The notes below the pieces were generated by a model. That model saw only the letters and a list, made by a program, of their open reading frames with translations, had not been told where the DNA came from and ran no database searches. Shown here in pieces: positions 1 through 5,540 of a DNA stretch of 5,540 nucleotides; positions within the stretch are counted from its first letter, which is position 1, and each line of letters begins with the position of its first letter. Position numbers and translations under genes: made by a program. Source of the DNA: Fidelibacterota bacterium REDSEA-S14_B6 (GTDB lineage Bacteria > Fidelibacterota > Marinisomatia > Marinisomatales > S15-B10). Where the stretch lies: NCBI GenBank assembly GCA_001626655.1, contig LUOC01000080.1, forward strand, positions 2,738 to 8,277. The letters run 5' to 3'.

Positions 1-411
1 AATCTGTTCTATCTCCTGCTGAGACGGCGCCCCGAAAAACGGTACGGTCACCTGTGGCAGGGGGTCGCCGGGCAGATCGAAAAAGGCGAGACTGCTGTAG
101 AAACGCTTCTCCGTGAGGTGAGCGAGGAGACGGATCTCAGACCGGTCCGCGCCTTTACGGCTGACCATGTCACAGCGTTCTATCAGAGTTACAACGACAG
201 GATGAATCTTGTCCCTGTCTTTGGCGTGGAGGTCGGATCGGCGGAGGTGCGCCTCTCAGGCGAACATGAGAGTTACCGGTGGGTCCGATTCGAGGAAGCG
301 GTGAGGATGCTCACATGGAATCAGCAGAAGAAGGCGCTCTCGATCATCAACGCCATGCTCCTCTCAGAGGACAAAAGGATTGAGTGGTCTGAAATTGAAA
401 TTGGTGATTAG
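1..411 (+). CDS. Nudix hydrolase, NudB-like (5' partial)
   Basis: This is the C-terminal 136 codons of a Nudix hydrolase whose start lies left of the window. The frame is open from base 1, so the GTG at 118 is internal. Counting from the first in-window residue, the Nudix box runs from G24 to L46 with G24, E30, R38, E39, E42 and E43 in the canonical spacing. These glutamates bind the Mg2+ that drives hydrolysis of nucleoside-diphosphate-X substrates. The usual Gly near the end of the box is Asp45. The LWQGVAGQIEKGE segment before it and the later EHESYRW and TWNQQKKAL segments resemble dATP / dihydroneopterin-triphosphate pyrophosphatases of the NudB type, but substrate cannot be read from sequence. 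A cytosolic enzyme is expected. The TAG stop at 409-411 interlocks with the stop of the convergent gene, so no terminator fits between them. Family call is firm; subfamily is inference. Confidence 0.9.
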   Translation, partial: NLFYLLLRRRPEKRYGHLWQGVAGQIEKGETAVETLLREVSEETDLRPVRAFTADHVTAFYQSYNDRMNLVPVFGVEVGSAEVRLSGEHESYRWVRFEEAVRMLTWNQQKKALSIINAMLLSEDKRIEWSEIEIGD

Positions 412-1502
412 GCGTGATCAGGCTCGACGAAAAATGAGACGCCATCCTCAGCGTTTTTCCTAGCTTCCGCAATAGAACCGGTGTTGAGCCAGCCGCCAGC
501 GAAGATGCTATGGTTAGCATCGTCGTCTCCACTGAAACCTTTCATCACATTGTGACCCCGAACCGCCAGACGCCCCCGTTGTCCCTCGGGCAGTTTCGCT
601 CCTTCCTCATCGAGAATTGCCATTTCGCACGGGTGGAGAGGATCGCCCACGGGGATCAATTCCTCCTCGTCCGACGGACTGCTCTCGAAGCTGACAAAAC
701 CGGTCAGTTCCGGCATGAAAAATCCGGTGATGACTGAGCCTCGCCTCTTGTCGCCGCTGACAATGTGGGGAACAACAGCGCACTCAGCGTTGGCGGCGCT
801 TTCGGGGCGGTGTGCAAAAATTGCGCAAATCTGCTTCCCTGACGAAGTACCTCCCGTGAGGTCTATCCGGCAGCCTGCATAGAGGGCGGTCATGACGGCG
901 CCCGCGAGGGTGAGAAGATCAATTCTCTCTCCATCGGAGCCGAGCGTATCGCTGTCAGTGAAGAGAAGTCTTTCGGAGATAGCCATACCGTTCACGATCA
1001 GGTTGTAGTGAGAAAGGACGACCGTCCGGCCGCTCTCATTCTTGAGTTTCAGGCAGTCGTCAGCCAGTTTTGATTTTTTCCCAACTTCGGCCACTTCCGA
1101 CTCTCCATTCAACGCGTCATCAAAATGGTGCACCTCGGAAGGGAAGAGAGAATCGCCGCCGTCGAGGTGAGCGGTACCGCCCACGGCCCAGATACCGAAC
1201 AGCTGAACCAGAGATCTATACAGCTCCGTCTCTGTGACGCCGACCGTGTCGCCGAACGCCACCTTCTCTCTCCGGAGATAATTGGCGCACCGGGAGACGC
1301 GATTGAAGAAGTCGTTAAAGGAGACGTCCCGATTCTCCCCATCCTCCCATCGACAGAAAAATGAGCGATCGCCGTACCGTCGTACCTGCGAATCGAGGAG
1401 TGACCGAATACTTGGATAGGGAATCATAATCTCTGAAGGGGGGATCCCCCGGATGGACTGAGCAGATTCTATATTGGCGAGGAGATCGGCGTCCACCGTC
1501 AA
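408..1502 (-). CDS. Truncated, motif-poor ANL (AMP-binding) acyl-CoA synthetase-like protein, probable pseudoenzyme
   Basis: The 364 residues resemble the N-terminal domain of AMP-forming acyl-CoA synthetases. Residues 31-89 (LLDSQVRRYGDRSFF, then FGDTVGV) are the typical opening. VVLSHYNLIVNG (161-172) is the stretch that follows the phosphate loop, and 285-342 carry the late-domain pattern including LAVRGHNVMKGF and GGWLNTG. The catalytic signatures are damaged. The YTSG(T/S)TGxPKG loop is reduced to NESGRT (155-160), the YGxTE motif is FFMPELTG (261-268), and the ribose-binding Asp of WLxTGD is Ser343. The protein ends where the C-terminal domain should begin, so the catalytic Lys is absent; full enzymes usually have about 500-650 residues. 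The predicted start is TTG at 1502-1500, overlapping the upstream TGA as TTGA, with no clear Shine-Dalgarno sequence. ATG at 1427-1425 (residue 26) is an alternative, just before the conserved region. No internal stops are present. An ancestor activating acetoacetate would suit the operon, but that is inference. Current function is unknown. Confidence 0.8.
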   Translation of the reverse strand: MTVDADLLANIESAQSIRGIPPSEIMIPYPSIRSLLDSQVRRYGDRSFFCRWEDGENRDVSFNDFFNRVSRCANYLRREKVAFGDTVGVTETELYRSLVQLFGIWAVGGTAHLDGGDSLFPSEVHHFDDALNGESEVAEVGKKSKLADDCLKLKNESGRTVVLSHYNLIVNGMAISERLLFTDSDTLGSDGERIDLLTLAGAVMTALYAGCRIDLTGGTSSGKQICAIFAHRPESAANAECAVVPHIVSGDKRRGSVITGFFMPELTGFVSFESSPSDEEELIPVGDPLHPCEMAILDEEGAKLPEGQRGRLAVRGHNVMKGFSGDDDANHSIFAGGWLNTGSIAEARKNAEDGVSFFVEPDHA

Positions 1503-2119
1503 TCGGGGCGGACTTTGCGGACGATTTCGAACGTATCTCGAATGTGCGTATAGCTGTTCCCGGCGAGGCGACCGATCGGCTTCAGCGCTTCGATATCGAT
1601 CCGTCCGTCGGAGTAAACGTCATCATCCACATGGAACATGACAATAGTTCCGATAACCACAAAACCGGCGCCCGCGCCGCCGTCGCCGATCTCAACGATC
1701 TGGTTCAGTTCACACTCAAAGCTGACTTTCGATTCGGCCACAAGCGGCGGTTTAACTTTTTCGGACGGCTTCGGCGTCAGTCCCGAGACTTCGAACTCAT
1801 CCACTTCCGGCGGGAAATCGGTGGCGCACGCCACCATCTTTTCGCCGATCTCTTCAGAGACAATGTTGATCACAAACTGATCCGTATCGCGGATATTGTT
1901 GAGCGTGTCTTTGGTCACGCCGTCATAGCCTCTTCGCGCCGGCGCGAACATGACTGTGGGAGGATTGGAACAGACGCCGTTGAAGTAGGAGAAAGGGGCG
2001 AGGTTGTTCTTGCCGTCCGGTGAGACAGTGGAGACAAATGCGATGGGCCTCGGCACGATGGAGCCGATCATCAGCTTATGATTGTCAGAGAAGGGCTGTT
2101 TGTCTGGATCGATGATCAT
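1499..2119 (-). CDS. Flavin reductase-like FMN-binding split-barrel protein
   Basis: This 206-residue protein belongs to the flavin reductase-like (DIM6/NTAB, flavoredoxin) family, which binds FMN in a split beta-barrel and usually acts as an NAD(P)H:flavin reductase or electron carrier. Family hallmarks are RPIAFVSTVSPDG (24-36), NLAPFSYFNGVCSNPP (39-54), the KDTLNNIRDTDQFVINI helix-strand (70-86) and the closing PIGRLAGNSYTH (181-192). A glycine/alanine-rich loop (146-152) looks lineage-specific. I chose the ATG at 2119-2117 over the in-frame ATG at 2152. It overlaps the upstream fumarylacetoacetase stop as ATGA, and MIIDPDKQPF is a natural family N-terminus; the 11 extra residues read from 2152 have no family match that I recognise. 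No strong Shine-Dalgarno sequence is visible, so translation is probably coupled to the upstream gene. No partner flavin-dependent monooxygenase is in the window, so its electron acceptor and its role in tyrosine degradation are unknown. Confidence 0.88.
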   Translation of the reverse strand: MIIDPDKQPFSDNHKLMIGSIVPRPIAFVSTVSPDGKNNLAPFSYFNGVCSNPPTVMFAPARRGYDGVTKDTLNNIRDTDQFVINIVSEEIGEKMVACATDFPPEVDEFEVSGLTPKPSEKVKPPLVAESKVSFECELNQIVEIGDGGAGAGFVVIGTIVMFHVDDDVYSDGRIDIEALKPIGRLAGNSYTHIRDTFEIVRKVRPD

Positions 2120-3396
2120 ACTTCGTTCGCTGGCAGGATTGTTCCGGCACATTTGCCAAAACCGACGCGGTAACCATCGCCTTCACACCAGCCAGTCATG
2201 GTGACGCTGTCGCCGTCCTGAAGAAACTTTCGCTCCTCGCCATCGGACAGCTTCAGCGGCTCTTTCCCCATCCATGTCAGTTCAAGCATACTCCCCCGGC
2301 TCACCGGCGCACTGCCGGAGATGGTGCCGGAAGCGAGGAGATCGCCGGTCCGCACGTTACACCCCGTAACTGTGTGATGAGCCAGTTGCTGGCAGATGTC
2401 CCAGTAAAGTGTGTTGAAGTTTCCACGGGAGATTGTTGTCGCGTCACTTCCTTCCGGTGACAGTTGCACCTCCAGTTCAATATCGAAAGTCCGCTTCCCT
2501 TCTGACCGGAGATGGGGGAGGGGCTCGGGCGTCTGCTCGGGGCCGGCGCAACTGAACGGTTCCAGCGCTTCCATGGTAACGATCCACGGCGAGATAGTGG
2601 TGCCGAAGTTCTTGGCGAGAAACGGCCCCAGCGGCTGGTACTCCCATTTCTGAATGTCCCGGGCTGACCAGTCGTTGACCAACACCATTCCGAAGATGTG
2701 ATCGGCGGCGTCGCTGACTGAGATCGGCTCTCCGAGCTCGCCGGGCGGTCCGATAAAAAAGCCCATCTCCAGCTCAAAGTCGAGCACTCTGCTCTCGCCG
2801 AACTGAGGCGCTTCAGCCCCTTCGGGGAGCGTCTGTCCGGAGGGCCTGTGGATGGGCGTCCCGGAGACGACCACAGATGAGGCTCTTCCGTGGTAGGCCA
2901 CCGGAAGGTGGAGCCAGTTCGGCATGAGGGCGTTGTCGGCGCCGCGGAACATGGTCCCCACATTGGTGGCGTGTTCCTTTGAAGAATAGAAATCGGTATA
3001 ATCGCCAATCTCCACCGGCATCACCATCTGAACCTCCGAAGCGGAGACGAGGGCGCTCTCTCTCAATTCACCGTTGTCGCGGATGGCGGGGTTGTCCGCT
3101 TGGAGCAGGTGACTCACCGTCGCCCGGACGGCCTTCCACGAATCTCTCCCCAAAGCCATGAACTGGTTCAGACTGGCGCTCTGAAAGACGTTTTTTCCGG
3201 CAAGCGGTGTGGTGGAAAAAACGCCCCGCCTCTCCAGCTCGCTGAGATCGAGGACGTGGTTGCCGATGGCAGAAGTGATGAAGTGTTTTCCATCACTCCG
3301 GGCTGCGACGCCGAAGGGGAGGTTCTGGATCGGGAAGTGGGAGCCGGGAGGGACATCCACCCAAGAGGTCAGTTCCGGGTCAGTGGTCTCGTCCAT
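2116..3396 (-). CDS. fahA: Fumarylacetoacetase
   Basis: This enzyme hydrolyses 4-fumarylacetoacetate to fumarate and acetoacetate, the last step of homogentisate degradation, in the cytosol. It aligns by eye over nearly its whole length with mammalian FAH (419 residues). Numbering from the chosen ATG, the metal ligands are Asp135, Glu208, Glu210 and Asp242. The general-base His142 lies in DFYSSKEHATNVG, with Arg246, Gln249, Lys262 (PFLAK), Thr358 (ASGTISG) and Glu372 (MLELTW) also in place. These match mouse D126, E199, E201, D233, H133, R237, Q240, K253, T350 and E364. I prefer ATG at 3396-3394 (426 residues) to the in-frame GTG at 3408-3406. A GGAGA sequence abuts that GTG with no spacing but lies 12-13 bases upstream of the ATG, a long but usable distance. 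The start remains somewhat uncertain. It follows the homogentisate dioxygenase gene by 41 bases and overlaps the flavin reductase gene by four. Confidence 0.96.
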   Translation of the reverse strand: MDETTDPELTSWVDVPPGSHFPIQNLPFGVAARSDGKHFITSAIGNHVLDLSELERRGVFSTTPLAGKNVFQSASLNQFMALGRDSWKAVRATVSHLLQADNPAIRDNGELRESALVSASEVQMVMPVEIGDYTDFYSSKEHATNVGTMFRGADNALMPNWLHLPVAYHGRASSVVVSGTPIHRPSGQTLPEGAEAPQFGESRVLDFELEMGFFIGPPGELGEPISVSDAADHIFGMVLVNDWSARDIQKWEYQPLGPFLAKNFGTTISPWIVTMEALEPFSCAGPEQTPEPLPHLRSEGKRTFDIELEVQLSPEGSDATTISRGNFNTLYWDICQQLAHHTVTGCNVRTGDLLASGTISGSAPVSRGSMLELTWMGKEPLKLSDGEERKFLQDGDSVTMTGWCEGDGYRVGFGKCAGTILPANEV

Positions 3397-3406
3397 GTCA
3401 GGTGTC

Positions 3407-3428
3407 ACTCTCCGCGAGGTGGAGGAGT
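3407..3428 (-). promoter_or_regulatory. Possible hairpin masking the fumarylacetoacetase ribosome binding site
   Basis: In the transcript, ACTCCTCC can pair with GGAGAGT across a 7-base loop (ACCTCGC), giving seven base pairs with one bulged C. The 3' arm holds GGAGA, the only Shine-Dalgarno-like sequence before the fumarylacetoacetase start. This is the one real gap between genes in the operon, so such a fold could modulate or couple translation. The stem is short and could be chance. Confidence 0.3.
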
Positions 3429-3437
3429 CAGTCTCCG

Positions 3438-4619
3438 CTACTCCCCGAGGGCATTATCGAAATCGCCCTCCAGCCACGACTTGGCGTAGTTCGGATCCTC
3501 GATGGGGACGGCTTCCTTCGCCACCAGAAGAGGGTAGAAAGTATCCACCATCACGGCCAGTTCGTTCGTCTCCTTCATGCCGATGGACTCTTCATACTTT
3601 CCGGGGTGAGGGCCGTGGGTGATTCCATCGGGATGGAGTGTGATGGAGCCGTACTCCACCCCTTTCCGGGACATGAATTCACTCTTGGCGTAATAGATCA
3701 CTTCATCGGACATGACGTTTGAGTGATTGTACGGTGCAGGGATGGCGTCCTCGCCAAAATCGTAGGGCCGGGGGCAGAAGGAGCAGACCACAAAATTATC
3801 GCCCTGAAATGTCTGATGCACAGGCGGCGGTTCGTGCACTCTCCCCACAATCGGTTCGAAATCGTTAATGTTGAAAGCGTACGGATAGTAGTAGCCGTCC
3901 CAGCCGATGACGTCAAAGGGGTGATGATCGAGCATCACTTCAGTCAGGAGGTCGCGCTGTTTGACGATAACAGGCGTCGGTTCTGCTTTGTCAATGGTGG
4001 TGAGGTTTTCCGGCACTCGGAAATCGCGCTCTGAGAAGGGACTCCGCTCGATGAGCTGACCGTAATCGTTGCGGTACCGCCGCGGCGTTCTCGTTTCACC
4101 TTTCCCTTCAATGATAAGGAACCGCTGCTCCCCGCCGGTGAACTTGAGATGGTGCATGATCCCCCGCGGAACGATGAGGTAGTCACCCCGGGAATAGGCG
4201 ATTTCTCCGAAGGCGGTCTCAAGAACGCCCTCGCCATCACTCACATAGATAATCTCGTCGCCTTGGCCGTTCCTGTAATAGAAATCGTCCTCCTTATCGG
4301 GGAACGCCATCCAGAGCACCACGTCGTTGTTGAACATGATGGGCGTCCGATCAAGGACGTGGCTACCGCCCCTCTTCAGCTTGGAGGTGTAAAAGTGCCG
4401 CATCCGGAGACTCCTGTCCGGGTCCTCTTCAAGCTTCACTTCCCGGAGAAGTTTCGTCCCCGCCACAGCCGTCGGCCGGTGGATGTGGTAAATCAGCGAC
4501 GACGGCCCGTCAAACCCTTTGTTCCCTTTCAACTCCTCGTGATAAATCTTCCCGTTCTCGTCCCTAAGGGCGGTGTGCCGTTTTCTGGGAATCTTGCCGA
4601 GCGTGTGGTACCGATGCAT
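3438..4619 (-). CDS. hmgA: Homogentisate 1,2-dioxygenase (short bacterial form)
   Basis: This non-haem Fe(II) cupin enzyme opens the ring of homogentisate with O2 to give maleylacetoacetate. At 393 residues it is shorter than the animal enzyme (445), as in a second bacterial group of the family. The first cupin half includes GQGDEIIYVSDGEG (118-131) and the RGDYLIVPRGIMHH stretch (144-157). The second half carries the active site: His268 in PVHQTFQGDNF corresponds to the catalytic His292 of human HGD, His299 in PYNHSNVMSDE to ligand His335, Asp305 or Glu306 to ligand Glu341, and His335 in ITHGPHPG to ligand His371. The start ATG (4619-4617) shares a base with the upstream stop as TGATG. GGGGGA at 4632-4627 sits seven bases ahead as a plausible ribosome binding site. 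It is flanked by the enzymes that make its substrate and that act two steps later. Identity is strong; which acidic residue binds iron is inferred. Confidence 0.95.
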   Translation of the reverse strand: MHRYHTLGKIPRKRHTALRDENGKIYHEELKGNKGFDGPSSLIYHIHRPTAVAGTKLLREVKLEEDPDRSLRMRHFYTSKLKRGGSHVLDRTPIMFNNDVVLWMAFPDKEDDFYYRNGQGDEIIYVSDGEGVLETAFGEIAYSRGDYLIVPRGIMHHLKFTGGEQRFLIIEGKGETRTPRRYRNDYGQLIERSPFSERDFRVPENLTTIDKAEPTPVIVKQRDLLTEVMLDHHPFDVIGWDGYYYPYAFNINDFEPIVGRVHEPPPVHQTFQGDNFVVCSFCPRPYDFGEDAIPAPYNHSNVMSDEVIYYAKSEFMSRKGVEYGSITLHPDGITHGPHPGKYEESIGMKETNELAVMVDTFYPLLVAKEAVPIEDPNYAKSWLEGDFDNALGE

Positions 4620-5540
4620 CAGAGGTTCCCCCGGAGCGCCTGTTCCCGCTCGATGGCTTCGAAGAGGGCCTTGAAATTGCCGAAGCCGAAGCCTTGGCTC
4701 CCCTTCCGCTGGATGATTTCGTAGAACAGCGTGGGGCGGTCCTCAACAGGCTTCGTGAACAGTTGAAGAAGGTACCCTTCATCATCCCTGTCCACGAGAA
4801 TCCCGAGCTTTCGGATGGCGTCGATGCTCTCGTCAATTTTTCCCACACGATCTTCAAGCATGTCGTAGTACGAGCCGGGGACCTCCAGAAATTCCACGCC
4901 GTTCTCACGGAGTTTCGCGACTGTCTCGATAATGTCACCTGTCAGCAACGCCACATGCTGAACGCCGGGACCGTTGTAATAATCGAGGTATTCCTCGATC
5001 TGAGATTTCTTCTTCCCCTCCGCCGGTTCATTGATGGGGAGCTTGATTCGCCCGTTGCCGTTCTGCATCACCTTGGACATGAGGGCGCTGTATTCCGTGG
5101 AAATGTCATCATCGGTAAAATGGAGAAGTTGAGTGAATCCCATGACCCTTGCGTAAAACTCCACAAGTTCATTCATTTTTCCCAATTCAACATTCGCCAC
5201 CACGTGATCGACAATTTTCAGTCCACAGTCGTCGCCGGAAATCACCGACTCACCGTACCCCGGAAGGAACGGCCCATTGTATTCGTTCGTTGAGATGAAG
5301 GAGTGGACGGTGTCGCCGTAGGCGTGGATGGCGGCCCGGCGGACTGTGCCGTTGTCGTCCTCGAAATCTCGCGGTTCCATAACAGATTTGGCGCCTCGGT
5401 CGATAGTGGCGGCGAAACAGGCGTCTACATCGTCAACATGGAAAGCCACATCCCGAACGCCGTCGCCGTGAGAAGCGAGATGGTTTGTCATGCTGCTGTC
5501 GCTCTTGAGGGGGGTGGAGAGCAGAAGGGTCACCTTCCCT
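4619..5540 (-). CDS. hppD: 4-hydroxyphenylpyruvate dioxygenase (5' partial)
   Basis: This Fe(II)-dependent dioxygenase converts 4-hydroxyphenylpyruvate, from tyrosine transamination, and O2 into homogentisate and CO2. It is made of two vicinal-oxygen-chelate domains. The window holds the end of the N-terminal domain and the complete catalytic domain. With the Val codon at 5533-5531 as residue 1, the iron ligands are His110 (IVDHVVANVE), His193 (GPGVQHVALL) and Glu272 (TLFYEIIQRKG). Their spacings of 83 and 79 match the Streptomyces avermitilis enzyme (187, 270, 349). The conserved ISTEYSALMSKVM, NEPAEGKKKSQI, FGFGNFKALFEAIE and RGNL C-terminus are present. The frame stays open to the right edge, and the GTG at 5533 is an internal valine in a GKVTLLLSTPL segment. 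Roughly 75 N-terminal residues should therefore lie outside the window. The stop overlaps the homogentisate dioxygenase start by one base. As first visible gene it may open the operon, but the promoter is not in view. Confidence 0.97.
   Translation of the reverse strand, partial: GKVTLLLSTPLKSDSSMTNHLASHGDGVRDVAFHVDDVDACFAATIDRGAKSVMEPRDFEDDNGTVRRAAIHAYGDTVHSFISTNEYNGPFLPGYGESVISGDDCGLKIVDHVVANVELGKMNELVEFYARVMGFTQLLHFTDDDISTEYSALMSKVMQNGNGRIKLPINEPAEGKKKSQIEEYLDYYNGPGVQHVALLTGDIIETVAKLRENGVEFLEVPGSYYDMLEDRVGKIDESIDAIRKLGILVDRDDEGYLLQLFTKPVEDRPTLFYEIIQRKGSQGFGFGNFKALFEAIEREQALRGNL

Noticed and set aside
118..411. A short independent gene starting at GTG 118
   Set aside because: The frame is open upstream to base 1 and the first half of the Nudix box lies before 118, so this is the tail of a longer gene.
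436..457. A 7-bp stem followed by T's on the plus strand just after the Nudix stop, possible terminator
   Set aside because: The stem includes two G-U pairs and uses most of the T run itself, leaving few unpaired T's. It lies inside the coding end of the opposing gene.
1074..1080. Run of six A's on the minus strand in the ANL-like gene as a possible slippage or frameshift site
   Set aside because: The frame carries recognisable family sequence on both sides, and the shifted frame I checked nearby soon reaches a stop, so there is no sign of programmed or erroneous shifting.
1439..1450. Perfect 12-base palindrome GGGGGATCCCCC near the start of the ANL-like gene
   Set aside because: It encodes ordinary in-frame codons (Gly-Ile-Pro-Pro), has no loop or companion copy in the window, and nothing suggests an operator.
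1544..2023. A long plus-strand open frame antisense to the flavin-reductase-like gene
   Set aside because: It has no recognisable family and lies wholly opposite a well-supported gene; codon bias in GC-rich genes leaves such open antisense frames.
2120..2152. An 11-residue N-terminal extension of the flavin-reductase-like protein from an upstream ATG
   Set aside because: The added residues do not resemble the family, and the ATGA overlap with the fumarylacetoacetase stop gives a better start.
4149..5293. Two plus-strand open frames (4149-4724 and 4694-5293) opposite the two dioxygenase genes
   Set aside because: The minus-strand proteins have complete active-site motifs. The antisense products show no domain features and read like mirror translations of the real genes.
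5534..5540. A truncated 4-hydroxyphenylpyruvate dioxygenase lacking its N-terminus
   Set aside because: The frame is open to the window edge and the missing length is what lies outside; there is no evidence of real truncation.

Overview
The window holds most of an aerobic tyrosine (homogentisate) degradation operon on the minus strand, facing a partial Nudix hydrolase gene on the plus strand. The organism is clearly a bacterium: the genes are packed with stop/start overlaps and the base composition is moderately GC-rich. It respires oxygen or at least meets it, because two dioxygenases are encoded. The protein sequences do not let me name the phylum with confidence.

Layout, read in the direction of minus-strand transcription (right to left): 4-hydroxyphenylpyruvate dioxygenase (4619-5540, 5' end beyond the right edge); homogentisate 1,2-dioxygenase (3438-4619, sharing one base in TGATG); a 41-base gap with a possible start-site hairpin; fumarylacetoacetase (2116-3396); a flavin-reductase-like FMN protein (1499-2119, ATGA overlap); and a shortened, motif-poor relative of AMP-forming acyl-CoA synthetases (408-1502, TTGA overlap). 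On the plus strand, the 3' part of a Nudix hydrolase gene (1-411) ends with its stop codon interlocked with that of the last operon gene. There is no stretch over 300 bases without a gene.

The first three enzymes run 4-hydroxyphenylpyruvate -> homogentisate -> maleylacetoacetate, then fumarylacetoacetate -> fumarate + acetoacetate. The isomerase joining the two halves (maleylacetoacetate isomerase) is not in the window. All three have their expected metal ligands or catalytic residues.

The unusual part is the tail of the operon. The acyl-CoA-synthetase-like protein keeps the scaffold of the large N-terminal domain but has lost the phosphate-binding loop, the ribose-binding aspartate and the whole C-terminal domain that carries the catalytic lysine. 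Yet it remains an uninterrupted reading frame coupled to its neighbour. It is the best candidate here for something undescribed: a pseudoenzyme attached to tyrosine catabolism, or a gene in early decay.
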